Shown here: positions 1-10,997 of the stretch, one piece after another | Layout: each line of letters begins with the position of its first letter | Numbering within the stretch: position 1 is the first letter of the stretch | DNA from: Diospyros lotus | Lineage: Eukaryota; Streptophyta; Magnoliopsida; Ericales; Ebenaceae | Assembly: GCF_014633365.1 (NCBI RefSeq) | Contig: NC_068343.1 | Span: 31,961,307 to 32,025,306, forward strand | Reading direction: 5' to 3' | Length of the DNA: 64,000 nucleotides | Program-made: the position numbers and the translations under genes | The notes under the pieces: generated by a model | What the model saw: the letters and a program-made list of their open reading frames with translations, nothing else | Databases searched by the model: none | What the model was told of the DNA's origin: nothing

Positions 1-1852
1 CTAACTTTAATTGGGGAGTACCACTTACCTTCTCAAACTTATCGGGCTACTTCGATATTCGTGCATTGCCTCGATTTGTGTGCCAACTTCAAAATTTGCA
101 CAAGTCTCTTCAACTTCAGCCTCAAAGTATCATAATCATCATAATTATTTAAATAAATATCAAAACCTATTTTTTCATAATTTTTGGCATTTTCTTTAAT
201 TTTCTTTCTATTTCTTCCTAATTTTCCTCAATAAATCCAAACTAAATATTTCTAAAATATTTTCTCAAATATTCTTCTACGACAATTCATAAAATAATAT
301 TCTTAAATTTCTGAAATTTTCTAAGAAATTTTACTTACCTTGACTTAGTCTTTCTGACTTTCTCGGTATGCGTGTCATCTCCTTGAAATGCGTGCCCGAG
401 CCATTTTCGTCGCCAAAATCTTTGGGATATTAATAAATATCAAAATCCTATTTTTTGGGAATTTTCTGAAATTTTTTCCTATTTCTTTCTTCTTTTCTTT
501 TTTCTTTTTTTTTTGTTTTTCTTTCTTCCCTTCTCCTTCCTCCCTTCTCCTTCCTACCCGCGACCTGCAACTTCCCGCGCCCAGTGCCTGCGGCCGCCGC
601 CGGTTCGCTGCCCAGCCGCCGCAAGCTTGCGTCCATTTTGGCCGCCTTCGGCCTCACCGGCCGGCCTCCACGAGCTCCCTTGCTCACTTGCCTTCATTTT
701 CCGTGCATTTGCAGCCATCACCGCGCCACCGCACTGCTGCTCCGATGCCCCATCTGTTCTTCGCGATGCTTCCATGGCCACGACCATGGCTGTTCCAACT
801 CATTACCATGGCCTAATTCGGCCCCCTTCTCTCTCTTCAACTCGTATTGCCCTCGACCCTCATTTGCTTTCTATCTCTCTCTCTCTCCCTCACTGCCTTC
901 ATCTCGGTCGAAGCTCCCATGGCTCATTACCATTTCCTTCTTCTCCCATTTCCCTGCCATTTTCTTCTCCAAAGCCTTCTATTTATAGCCAAATGAAGCT
1001 TGGCCTTACTCTAGCAACTTGGTGTGCAAAATCTTCCAAGCTTGCAGAGGCGCGAGATTTGTGTGGCAGGGGTTGCATTTACAGAGGCATGGGTTGCATT
1101 TACTGCCCTGCGCGTACACATATATATGTATTACACATCATATTAATTGTAATCCCTCAAATTCAGCTAACTTCTCCTCAAATCTAGCTGCTACTCCCTT
1201 AAATATCGCTGCCACTCTCTTTCCAATTTGCAGAGAAATTTCGGCCAAGAAGATGGCTTCACGCCCTGCTGCTATGAACATTTCATATATATATATATAT
1301 ATATGTATAATTATATATTACACTAATATTTATAAGAAATTATACCATTAAATTTCAATTTTCATCTTATATCACTCGGGCAACTTCGTAATTTCAATTA
1401 TACCCTCGAACACTGAATTAAATTGCATTTTAGTACTAAAAAGGCAAAATTAATAATCCAAGATTTACTCGATAAAGACGATTCTGCCCTAATGTCCTCA
1501 CTGGGTTGTTGTTTCATCCCGAAACCACTGAAGGGTTGCTCATTATGTAAAACTGGAGCCCCCTAGGGTTCCGTTGATTTTTCAGGAACCTCCTACAACG
1601 ATTCAGTTTTTCAGCCTAAATGACAGTTGTATTTTAGCTGTACCGAAAACTGTTTCTGATCTGATTTCTTTCGCCATCATAAATCTTATCTCGGAACGCT
1701 CGTCGAGACCATATAATTTTCTTTTAGACAATTTCACTCCGAGGCATTCCCTGCAGTTGATTCGATACCTGAAATTGCTATAAAATTAATTTTTTGGTGT
1801 TCTAAATTCATCGAAAATATGTGGCAACTTTATATGAATATGGGGTATTACA
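1..1852 (-). mobile_element. Tekay/Del-like solo LTR, truncated by window edge (copy A)
   Basis: This is the right part of the LTR seen whole at 19494-22084. It ends in GGGGTATTACA at 1852 and is followed by AATAC, the TSD recognised in copy B. The element reads on the minus strand, because related LTRs start TGTAATACCC. The block has a pyrimidine-rich tract, a GC-rich stretch near 560-660 and an AT microsatellite near 1285. Long open frames here (for example 388-816 and 513-1187) are Ser/Pro/Leu-rich, overlap in several frames and are not taken as genes. Confidence 0.8.
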
Positions 1853-1873
1853 AATACTATTTACGAGGAATAT

Positions 1874-3476
1874 TGATATTTTACTCTTGTGTTTAGTTTT
1901 GATGATGAAAAATTTCAAATGTCTTTTTATTTTCTCTCAATCAAAGCATATGGTTTGGAAACTAAAATCAATTTCAAAGTGCTTTGTTAAAATGATCTAT
2001 GATCTTTTATATTAGTTGGAGATTAGTATAAACAAGTTTTAAGATCTAAAAAGAATCTCCTTGAAATCGTTGGTCAAAATAATTCTAAGGCAAAAGACCA
2101 ACTAGAACATGTTTTTGAAAGTATGTTCATTTTAGAAAACTATCTCCTAGTATTTTGATATCTAATATCTCTTAGTAATGAAATGGTTTTGATGAATGTC
2201 TATATGAAAATCAATTTCTACTATATGGATTATATGAATGAGAAAATGCATTTTTAGTATAAAATCTTAAAGCAAGATATGAAATATTGAGTATGGGAAA
2301 GATTGATTTGTTAAGAATAATTTGTTTCAAATCATACTTTTGATAATCTCAACTTGTTTTAAAGATAATCAAAATGAGTTTTTAAATAATCGAATAAGGA
2401 TGTATTGAAAATTCAAGTTTTTCTAAAGAATAGTCGACTATCAGGTTCATTCTGTTGACTATGCCTTGAAATAGTCGACTATTTTGATTGTTCTGTCGAC
2501 TATTCAAGCATCTGTTGACTATTTTTAACATCTGTCGACTATCGAGTAAAAATAGTCGACTATGCCTTTTGGTCTGTCGACTATTTTTGTTCATGAAATT
2601 CAAAAATTTCTTCATATCTCAGCATCTGTCGACTATTGGAATGTGTCTGTCGACTATTGAAATTTTGTGTTATAAAATAGTCGACTATTCGTTTTGTCTG
2701 TCGACTATTTCTTGCTTTAGTTGTAAAAATAGTCAACTATATATTTCTTCTGTCGACTATTTCTTTTTGCAGAAAGCTCCAACGGCTATTTTTTCAAATC
2801 CCAAAGGCTCCAAATGGTTATATTTCTCTTCAACTTCGTGGGACACTTATATATACATGTCATAGATGATCAAGAGAAGGCTAATGGACAGAAACGAGAT
2901 GATCTAGCAATTGCAAATAATTTTATTCGAGCTTACAGTGTTTGGGCTTTCATTGTTTTATTTTCTCTCCAAGGCTTGGCTGTTCTATCATTGTAAATTT
3001 ATTGTTAAGCCTTGTTTTTCATTGTGAGAGAACTTGTAACTAAGAGTGTTAACTCTTAGCTTATCTATTTCATTTGTATCGTTTCTATTTTCCTAGCTTG
3101 TGTAGCTAGAGGGCCCATTAAATTGGGAGGTTGTATTTTTCCTAGCAGTAGCTAGAGGGCCCATTAAATTGGGAGGTTGTATTTCCTAGCTTGTGTAGCT
3201 AGAGGACCTACTTGTGAAAGTAGGAGGTTTGAGTGAATTGGTTTAAAATCTTAGTGGGAGCTAAGGTAGTGGATTAGGCTTGGTTTAAGCCGAACCACTA
3301 TAAATCCTTTGTGTCTTTATTCTTCTTGCTTTACATTTATCATCTCATATGTTCTATGTTTTAAGTCACTAAAACCTCAATTGGGTCAAAAAGTTTTCAA
3401 GTTTCAACCAAGTTTTTTAATTATACCAATTCACCCCCCCTCTTGATGTGTGCCATAGCATCTCCCGTTCTTAACA
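1874..3476 (+). mobile_element. SIRE/copia-like solo LTR, copy A
   Basis: The element starts TGATATTTTACTC and ends CCCGTTCTTAACA (TG...CA), with a perfect 5-bp target duplication AATAT at 1869-1873 and 3477-3481. Its length is 1603 bp. The C-rich stretch TTCACCCCCCCTCTTG shortly before the end is typical of SIRE-type LTRs. No internal gag-pol adjoins it, so it is a solo LTR. It carries the palindrome array at 2430-2760 and two near-identical segments around 3105-3200 (GCTAGAGGGCCCATTAAATT). Orientation is inferred from the C-rich end. Confidence 0.8.
2430..2760. repeat. Palindrome array, ATAGTCGACTAT / TGTCGACTAT
   Basis: Fourteen copies of an (ATA/TG)TYGACTAT motif lie in 331 bp. Five are full or near-full palindromes (ATAGTCGACTAT, one with A for G) and the others are the half-degraded TGTCGACTAT form. 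Full and half forms often alternate 8-15 bp apart. Between them lies ordinary AT-rich DNA. Copy B is at 22665-22995 and a diverged version is at 14256-14609. Confidence 0.9.
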
Positions 3477-4327
3477 AATATGAATAGACACTTAAACTAT
3501 TAATTAACTCAAAGAAAATTGTTCATTTATATAAAATTTTTATCTTTATATAATATAATATAAATACTATGTATTATATATAATCTTTATATATATAAAA
3601 GTAGGATAATCTTGAAAAAAGAAATTTTCCCTCAAAACTTGCTTGCAATTAATACTTATTGCATTAATAATTTGTATTTTATAATTTACATTAATAATTT
3701 AAATCTTTCAATTGCTTGGAAATAATAAGTAGTAATAAAATTTTCTCCAAAAACTTGTATCAATGATTTGCATTTAGTACTTATTGCATTAATAATTTAC
3801 ATTTTATTTTCATTAATAATTTAAATCTTTCACTTGTTTTGAAACAATACGTACTATTATTGTAAAATTAATAATAAATTTTAAATATACGAGTTTTTCA
3901 ATGCTAATCATAGGTTTTCCAATACATTATTATGTGAATATTAAATATTTAATTAATCCGTCAATCAATTAAAAATAAATGCTATTTGTGAGTAATATGA
4001 ATAGACACTTAAACTATTAATTAAGTCACAGAAAATTATTCATTTATATAAAATTCTATCTTTATATAATATAATATAAATATTATATATAATATATAAT
4101 ATATAGTAGAATAGTATGCAATAATTTCTTCTCTCAAAAAATCTGTCAAACTATTTTTTACATCTAAAATTTGTATTAAACTTGCATGAATTTTTCAATG
4201 CTATTAATTAATCAAAAATAAATATTTTCTGTAAAATCTTCTCATCAATTAATCTGTTAATCAATCAAAAATAAATACTATTTATGAGAAATATGAATAG
4301 ACACTTAAAGTATTAACTAAGTTACAG
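3477..4327. repeat. AT-rich repeat units, Helitron-end-like
   Basis: No gene is seen. The block has repeated AT-rich units that include AATATGAATAGACACTTAA (3477, about 3997 and 4289) and TTGCATTAATAATTT. TCTTTATATATATAAAAG at 3584 resembles the 5' end of plant Helitrons. Related units occur at 18950-19493 and 23718-25560. Confidence 0.6.
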
Positions 4328-4427
4328 NNNNNNNNNNNNNNNNNNNNNNNNNNNNNNNNNNNNNNNNNNNNNNNNNNNNNNNNNNNNNNNNNNNNNNNNN
4401 NNNNNNNNNNNNNNNNNNNNNNNNNNN
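4328..4427. other. Assembly gap (100 N)
   Basis: A run of exactly 100 Ns, the usual placeholder for a gap of unknown size. The left flank is the duplicated block and the right flank starts inside a SIRE-like LTR, so true adjacency of the two sides is not shown. Confidence 0.99.
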
Positions 4428-4458
4428 TTGAGTGTGGTTTGTTTCAAAATATACTTTT
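4428..4458 (+). mobile_element. 5' fragment of SIRE-like LTR, copy C
   Basis: Thirty-one bases after the gap match the stretch around 22555-22576 (TTTGTTTCAAA...TACTTTT). The same LTR continues at 14182 after the Tat insertion. The last five bases, CTTTT (4454-4458), are the target duplication of that insertion. Confidence 0.75.
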
Positions 4459-4854
4459 TGATTAGGGAATATTTTACTAAGGGCAAAAATACTATACTAC
4501 CCTTGGAGATCTCCAATGTGGTGCCGCCATGTGCCGGCCCCGAGAAGTGCTGCGTGTCACCTATATCTTCATCATTCATCTCATATTGATTTTGAACAAA
4601 GTTGACCCAGTCAATCGAGATTCTCTCCAACGTCCGGTTCAAGACTTATCTTATCTCTTCAATGTGTGCTTTACCCATCTTTAAATAGATATCGACTTCT
4701 ACAGGTACGGATCATCTGACTACTGTGTGATTTTTCCATTTTGGGCATTTTATTTCTACTGACTTGAGTGTCGGAGTTCTCCCGGGGGATTACAGCCCCG
4801 CCCCTGCAGGTACTTGGTTCGAGACAGACCTCGGTGATCGGTCCAGTATCATCA
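4459..4854 (+). repeat. 5' LTR of Tat element 1
   Basis: Starts TGATTAGGGAATA and ends CCAGTATCATCA, matching 13785-14181. A TATA-like CTTTAAATAGA lies near 4679-4689, which would place the transcription start around 4710-4720. Confidence 0.93.
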
Positions 4855-4874
4855 TTTGGCGCCCACCGTGGGCC
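4855..4874 (+). other. Primer binding site, Tat element 1
   Basis: TTTGGCGCCCACCGTGGGCC directly follows the 5' LTR. The same block in inverse orientation adjoins the LTR of Tat element 2 (45366-45389). It is not the initiator-methionine type (TGGTATCAGAGC). Confidence 0.75.
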
Positions 4875-4934
4875 GGTTACTTTATCTGCCCTTATTCGTC
4901 GAGTACCTCAGTCGAGCTCAAGTTTCCTCCCGTT

Positions 4935-6490
4935 ATGGCGACAAGAAGAAATCCATCACGAGCTGCCGGGACCCAGCCCGTCCCAGATCAGAGTCAAAAC
5001 CACCCACCTGAGAGCGGCCCCGTAGAGGTCACCCCCCGAATCCCTCGCCACCTCAGGATCGTGTCGCCCAGCTAGAGGGACAGGTCCAACATCTGACGGA
5101 ATTGCTCAACACCTTTTTGGCCCAACAGCAGCCCCCGGAGATGAGACCGGTGGAGCACTCTAATCATGATAGTCGACATCAGGAGGATCGCCACTCTAGT
5201 CATAGAGAATTCCGAGGAGGCGAATCCCCCCGCGCTGGGAAGGAGTCCCATCGGGACGAGAGACAGAGCGGACCCTCTAGGCGAAGCGAGTACGGGAAGC
5301 TAGGCTTGGAGGAGGAGGAGGAGTCCTCTGGTCCGATTATGCCCGAGCTGGAGGGGCTCAGCGAGAAAGACGTTTGCGGCATTTGGAGAGGGAGGTTGCA
5401 GAGTTGAGACGGAGGGAAGAAGAGCCACACGACATTGTTTCTAATCAGCCATTAAGTCGGGAGATCATGGCAATTACCCCATCCGAGCGCCTTCGAATCC
5501 CAGCTATTAAGCCATATGGAGGCACAACTGACCCCGCTAATCACTTAAATCTCTTCGCCTCTCACATGATGGTCCAGGCGGCACCTGATGCTATGTGGTG
5601 CAGAGTCTTCCAGCCACTTTGGAAGGACATGCACGGTCCTGGTATTCAAGTCTGGCACATCGGTCGATCGCTAACTTCGGACAGCTTCAGAATAGGTTCT
5701 TGGCTCACTTCGCTCCCTAAGGAGGCACCGGAGGTCTACCATGACCCTCGTGAATCTCAAGCAGAACCAAGGGAAGTCGTTAACAGATTTTGTGGCCAGG
5801 TTTAATATGGAGGCATTGAGCATTGAGAATCTTGATCAGAGTATCGCTATGGTGGCCTTTCAGAATGTCTTGAGGGTTAGCCCTTTTACCCAGTCACTAG
5901 CTAAGAGGCCTCCCCAAACATTCACAGAGATCCTGAGCCGAGCCACCAAGTACATTAATGCCGAGGAGGTGATGCAGGTCAAGAGAAGTGAATACTCAGA
6001 TAAGAAAGAGAAGAGAAGTCAGAATCGAGAGCAAAGGCCTGAAGATAAATCGGGCCGACGGGGGGAGAGGTCGGGCTCTCGATGGAGTCCAGTCAGGTTC
6101 ACCCTGCTTAATACTCCTCGGGCTGAGATCCTGGCCACAATCGAGAACAAGGATTACTTGAAAAAATCGAGACCCATGAAAGCCCCGGGTAACAAGCAGA
6201 GTAAAGACAAGTATTGTCGATTCCATCGAGATCATGGACATGACACGGAGGAGTGCCATCAACTTAAAGAAGAGATCCAGGAGCTCATCAATCGAGGTTT
6301 CCTGAGGAGGTTTGTAGCTAAGGATACAGAACCACCAAGGGGTGAACGAAGGGGATCGAGGAGCCCCCCTCGCAGGCGCGGTAGATCTCAGGAACGACGC
6401 AGAACCAGAACCCCGCCCCGGAGACAGAATCGCCAGGGGGTGGGAGTCCTCCGCAATAGTTGATTTTTCATACTCTAGCGGCTGGGGTGG
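4935..6490 (+). pseudogene. gag polyprotein, frameshifted (Tat element 1)
   Basis: This is the structural protein that packages element RNA. It starts at ATG 4935 (MATRRNPSRAAG), the same start as in Tat element 2. The reading then passes through at least three frames: 4935-5075, 5102-5407, 5374-5640 and 5741-6463. The capsid-like region lies at about 5460-5990 and shares NMEALSIENLDQS-type residues with element 2. A zinc-knuckle-like motif CRFHRDHGHDTEEC lies at about 6215-6256, followed by an Arg/Ser-rich basic tail. The frameshifts make it non-functional. The protein order and the second copy make the family call firm. Confidence 0.85.
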
Positions 6491-7180
6491 TGCCAGGCAA
6501 GGAGTCGGGGGAGAGTTCTGATCTGCATCGACGTCCGGGAGTCAAAAGGGCTCGACCAGGGGATGTTATCTCCTTTACCAATGACGACTTGCCCAGATAT
6601 CCAGTTTCTAATGATCCGCTAGTCATCACAGCAAAATTGGAAAATGGGAGCTTCGGCGGATTCTCGTGGACCCTGGGGAGCTCTTCTAAAGTTTTTATCG
6701 GCGAGCCTTTTTAGGTATGGGATACGAAATGGAACAGTTGAAGCCCGCTCGTGTCCCCTTGATTGGATTCGACGGGGAAGTGGTATATGCGGATGGTGTC
6801 TTCCAGCTCTTGTTGACTCTTGGAAAGGGTTCTCGGTTTGCCCAGGTCATGTTAGACATTTTGGTAGCGGATGTCCCCTCGGCCTACAATATGATCCTCG
6901 GAAGATTGGGGCTAAATGCTCTGCGGGCTGTGCAGAGTACTTATCACATGGTGCTTAAGTTCCCCACTGCGGCGGGGGTTGGAGAAGTCAGAGGAGACCT
7001 AAGGTCTGCCCGGGAATGTTACATGGCATCCATCAGCACAGCTAAGGGTGTTGTGCAGGAGCAGTTAGAGCTGCAAGAGGATTCAAGACAGAGACGGAGC
7101 CCTACTGTGGGGGAGGTCGGGATTTCCCCTCCCGCCACTGTCAGTTTTTTACTAGAAGGACCAGAAGACCCAAAGACTGC
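6490..7180 (+). pseudogene. Retropepsin-like protease region of pol (Tat element 1)
   Basis: The aspartic protease cuts the polyprotein. The active-site loop VDPG lies at about 6666-6677 and is followed at once by a frameshift relative to the intact reading in Tat element 2. The later segment (from 6717) keeps GFDGE, the AYNMILGR flap-side motif and RSARECYMAS. The DPG triad instead of the common D(T/S)G is shared by both elements. The region is in frame with RT downstream after 6717. Confidence 0.8.
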
Positions 7181-8265
7181 TGAGCCAGTAGATGAGCTTG
7201 TAGAGGTACCATTGGACCCGGACAGAGTCGATAGATGCGTAAGGGTGAGCGCCCAATTGAAAGACCCTATTCGGACCCAGATTGTATCCCTTCTTCGCCA
7301 ATATGTAGATATTTTTGCATGGTCAGTCCACGACATTCCAGGCATAGACTCGGCAGTAATGACGCACCGTTTGGGAGTGAAGCGGGGGTACCGACCTGTC
7401 ATACAGAAGAAAAGAAATTTCGCCCCAGATAGGGCAAGGGCCATAGAGGCTGAGGTGGAAAAACTAATGGCGGCACGATATATTCGGGAGGTCGATTATC
7501 CCGAATGGCTCGCCAATGTGGTTTTGGTTCCTAAGGGGGAAGGTAAGTAGAGGTTGTGTATTGATTTCACTGACCTGAACAAGGCTTGTCCAAAAGATAG
7601 TTACCCACTTCCCCGGATCGATGCCCTAATCGATGGCACGGCCGGATGCCACCTCATGAGTTTCCTAGATGCTTTTCAGGGATACCATCAAATCCCGTTG
7701 CATAAAGAAGATCAGGAGAAGACAGCATTCGTCACTGATCGGGGTACTTATTGCTATACTGTTATGCCTTTTGGCTTAAAAAATGCAGGGGCTACATACC
7801 AACGGCTCGTGAATAGGCTCTTTCAGGACCAATTGGGTCGCAACATGGAAGCCTACGTGGATGATATGCTAGTGAAGAGCCTGCTGGCAGAGGAGCATCC
7901 GACAGATTTAGAAGAGTGCTTCAAAACCTTGCGCAGGTTCCAATTGAAACTTAATCCTTCTAAATGAGCTTTTGGTGTCTCTGCAGGAAAGTTCCTTGGC
8001 TATATCGTGCATCATCGTGGGATAGAGGTGAATCCCGAGAAGATTAAGGCGATACTAGACATGCCGACCCCGAGAAGTATTAAGGAGGTCCAGCAACTCA
8101 CCGGAAGGATAGCGGCTCTGGGGAGATTTCTCTCCCGATCGGCAGAAAAGGGCCTCCTTTTTTTCAAAGCCCTATCAAGACCAAAGATTTTGTCTGGGAC
8201 GTTGGGTGCCAGGAGGCTTTCAACGAGCTCAAAGAATGTCTAGCCTCACCGCCAGTCCTTACTAA
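7180..8265 (+). pseudogene. Reverse transcriptase domain of pol (Tat element 1)
   Basis: RNA-dependent DNA polymerase. YPEWLANVVLVPKG, DLNKACPKDSYPLPRID, FLDAFQGYHQI, MPFGLKNAGATYQR and the catalytic YVDD (7854-7865) are all visible. Two nonsense codons interrupt it: TAG at 7548-7550, where element 2 has Trp, and TGA at 7965-7967, where element 2 has Cys. Both fit single G-to-A type changes. A further frame change near 8160-8270 leads into RNase H. Confidence 0.9.
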
Positions 8266-8269
8266 GCCA

Positions 8270-9065
8270 AAGATGGGTGAGCCGTTATACCTCTACTTGG
8301 CCGTGGCAGAAGAGGTAGTGAGCTCGGTACTGGTGCATGAAGAGAATAAGAGGCAGAGGCCAGTATACTACACGAGCAAACGATTATCGGTGGCAGAGGC
8401 TCGGTATTCCCCCATGGAGAAATTAGCGTTTGCCCTGGTCGTCTCAGCGAGAAAGTTACGACCCTACTTCCAGGCGCATTCTATCATCGTGCTTACTGAC
8501 CAGCCTCTAAGGCAGATTTTGGGGAAGCCAGAGCTCTCAGGGAGAATGTTGAAGTGGTCAATGGAGTTAACAGCATTCGACATAGAGTATCGACCTCGGT
8601 CAGCTATTAAGGCCCAGGCCTTAGCTGATTTCATCGCTGAAGGATTTAGGCTTGGCGGACCTCCAGAAGACAGCCTAGGACCATGGATGTTGGCAGTGGA
8701 TGGCAGCTCAAACTCTGGGGGCGAAGGAGCTGGGCTAATGATAAAGAGCCCTGAGGGTCAGTCCTGGTTATACGCTCTGCATTTTGAGTTTCGGGTGGTC
8801 TAACAATGAGGCAGAGTACGAGGCCCTCATAGCTGGGTTGAGGCTCGTAGCACAGCTTGGGGCGAAGCATCTCAACATACAATCTGATTCTAACCTTGTT
8901 GTTCAGCAGGTGAAGGGAGAATACGAGGCTAGGGAGGACCACATGTCCAAATATTTGGTTTTCGTTCAGGAACTGATGAGTCGGTTTCAATCTGTAAAGA
9001 TTGAGCATGTGCCTCGATCCCAGAATATGGAAGCAGACACTTTGTCCCGGATCGCATCGGCCTCT
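8270..9065 (+). pseudogene. Dual RNase H: RT-linked RNH and archaeal-type aRNH
   Basis: The first RNase H (8273 to about 8650) contains RPVYYTSKRL, YSPMEKLAFALV and VLTDQPLRQ, with ALADFIAE at its end. The second, aRNH (about 8680-9050), contains LAVDGSSN, NNEAEYEALIAGLRLA-type residues, QSDSNLVVQQV and the closing NMEADTLSRIA. A frameshift at about 8800 breaks the second domain (the first frame ends at 8803 and the new frame is open from 8784). A duplicate aRNH is diagnostic of Tat-lineage plant gypsy elements. Confidence 0.88.
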
Positions 9066-9119
9066 TTTCCAACCAATTCTAGACAGATTCTTATTGAGAC
9101 ATTACCTCAAAGAAGCATT

Positions 9120-10394
9120 GATGAGATGGTGGAGCAGCTATGTCTCGATCTAGAGCCAAGTTGGATGGACCCTTTTGTTAGTTATTTGAAGGATGGAAAG
9201 CTATTAGAGAGTGACTTAGAGGCCCGGGAGCTAAAAAGGAGGGCCCAAAAATTTATACTAATCAACGAAGAGTTGTACAAGAGATCCTTCACTCAACCAC
9301 TCTTGAAGTGTGTAAAGCCACGTGAGGCTGATTATGTTTTAAGAGAGATCCATGAGGGAATATGTGGGAGTCACATAGGAGCCCGAACTCTTTATCAAAA
9401 AGCCCTTCGACAAGGGTACTACTGGCCGACTATGGTGTCTGATGCAGAGCAGCTGGTCAAGAAATGTGAAAGATGCCAACGGGTCTCCAACCTAATTCAT
9501 GTTCCTAGCGCCATGCTCACCCACCTAGTTCAGTCGTGCCCCTTCGCCCAATGGGGGATTGATATTCTGGGTCCGTTCCCGCCTGCCGCAGGTCAAGTAA
9601 AATTCTTGATCGCAGCGATAGATTACTTCTCTAAATGGATAGAGGCCGAGCCCCTGGCCTCCATCACTGCGCGAAAAGTGAAGCAATTTTTATGGAAGAA
9701 CCTGGTTTGTCGGTTCGGGATCCCGCGGGTGATTGTTTCAGATAATGGGACCCAATTCACAGATCGGACGATCAATGAATGGTGTCAAGAATTGGGGATC
9801 AAGCAGCACTTCACCTCAGTAGCTCATCCACAGGCTAACGAACAGATTGAGCTTGCCAATAGGACTATGCTCCATGGATTAAAAGCCCGGGTGGACAAGG
9901 CAGATGGAAGTTGGGTGGACGAGTTACCGAGCATCCTCTGGTCCTACCGGACCACGAGGAGGGGGTCCACCGGAGAGACCCCATTTAACTTATGTTACGG
10001 CTCAGAGGCCCTTATTCCGGTAGAGATCGAGATCCCAACTTTTAGGGTGGAGCATTTTGATCCAGAATCCAATGAACAAGCCTTGAGGAGTAATTTAGAT
10101 ACAGTGGAGGAGCTTCGGGATGAGGCAAGGGTCCGCCAAGCGGTTTATAATCAGAGAATTGAGAGGTACTATAATCGAAGGGTGAAAGCTCGGAGTTTTC
10201 TACCTGGCGAATTGGTCCTTCGACGAGCGAGTGTGAGCAACCCCCGAGACTCCAACAAGTTGTCGCCGACTTGGGAAGGCCCCTACCGGGTTACCGAGAC
10301 CCTCAGCCCTGGGGCATACCGGCTTGGAACTATGGACGGCACTCCAATAAAGAATGCGTGGAATATTCAAAACTTGAGGAAATTTTATCAATAA
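9120..10394 (+). pseudogene. Integrase domain of pol (Tat element 1)
   Basis: Inserts element cDNA into chromosomes. It lies in the open frame 8784-10394 (536 codons). The HHCC zinc site is HEGICGSH...CERC. The catalytic triad reads D260, D320 and E356 of that frame, giving the expected D,D35E spacing. The C-terminal part has KLSPTWEGPYRV, a GPY/F-type module, and ends NLRKFYQ. This is the best preserved part of the element. No chromodomain is seen, as expected for Tat rather than chromoviruses. Confidence 0.92.
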
Positions 10395-10607
10395 TGGGTT
10401 ACCCCCAAGGTTCTTGAAGTTATGTATGTTTCTCAATAAAACCTCATTATTGTTCTTTTTATATGTGCAGACTGTCCTACGGAATATAAAAAATAATAAG
10501 AAGAGGGGGCAAGAGGCAAAAAGGAAGGAAAGGTTTTCCCTTCCCCGAACTCAGTGGCCTCCAAATTTTTGAGTCTTTTCATCCCCACTGGAGTTAGCAA
10601 GAAAAAA
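10395..10607 (+). other. Spacer after pol
   Basis: Non-coding stretch between the pol stop and the 50-bp repeats. An AATAAA sequence at 10435-10440 could act as a sense polyadenylation signal, but canonical ends would lie in the LTR. Confidence 0.4.
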
Positions 10608-10857
10608 GGGTCAAATATGGCCTCAGGGGACCACCCCTAATAACAAGGAAGAGTCACGGGTCAAATATGGCCTCAAGGGACCACCCCTAATAACAAGGAA
10701 AAGTCACGGGTCAGATATGGCCTCGGGGGACCACCCCTAATAAAAAAGAAAAGTCACGGGTCAAATATGGCTTGGGAGGACCACCCCTAATGAAAAGGAA
10801 GAGTCAAGGGTCAGATATGGCCCCAATGGGGCCACCCCTAAAATAAAAGCAAAATGG
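10608..10857. repeat. 50-bp tandem repeat, 5 units (Tat element 1)
   Basis: Units start at about 10608, 10658, 10708, 10758 and 10808. Each begins GGGTCARATATGG, has GGACCACCCCTAAT in the middle and ends GAGTCAC or AAGTCAC. The array lies between the 3' end of pol and the 3' end of the convergent antisense gene. Tat element 2 has a different array at the same place. Confidence 0.93.
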
Positions 10858-10997
10858 AGGAGCGAGAAATCAGGTAACAGAGATCACTTGGCTCAAACTA
10901 TTACAAAAAAGGCATAACTACGAAGCATTTTTTCAATGAAAGATCAGAAGTCCAATATAACCCAAACTTGGGGAAAGAAGATACATGCAACGAACAA

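Larger units (their letters stand above)
1..4327. repeat. 4.3-kb duplicated block, copy A
   Basis: Matches 20233-24563 base for base apart from a few 1-3 bp indels in homopolymers or AT runs, seen by aligning landmarks (offset 20232 at the start, 20236 at the end). It contains the 3' part of a Tekay-like LTR, a complete SIRE-like solo LTR and AT-rich DNA in the same order as copy B. It stops exactly at the run of Ns, and the match runs to the first base of the window, so the left edge is not seen. Identical insertion junctions in both copies rule out independent insertions. Confidence 0.95.

Noticed and set aside
388..1187. Overlapping open frames of 142, 224 and 134 codons (also 20620-21557)
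   Set aside because: They overlap in three frames and on both strands, are Ser/Pro/Leu-rich low complexity, lie inside a Tekay-like LTR, and change frame between the two copies through a 2-bp indel.
2430..2760. CRISPR array
   Set aside because: Short palindromic words at irregular spacing, plant genome, no cas genes; the repeats are 10-12 bp and the spacers are not unique fixed-length units.
2382..2865. Open frames rich in VDYS/LSTI-like peptides (also 22617-23100)
   Set aside because: The peptides are only translations of the TAGTCGACTA palindrome array; there is no domain and the frames are lost in LTR copy C.
2309..3476. Shorter LTR with inverted ends TGTTAAGAA...TTCTTAACA
   Set aside because: The 9-bp inversion is neat but the flanks do not match; the start at 1874 gives a perfect AATAT target duplication and includes sequence shared by the family.
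4322..4642. Minus-strand frame of 106 codons
   Set aside because: A third of it is unknown residues through the N gap; the rest is LTR sequence.
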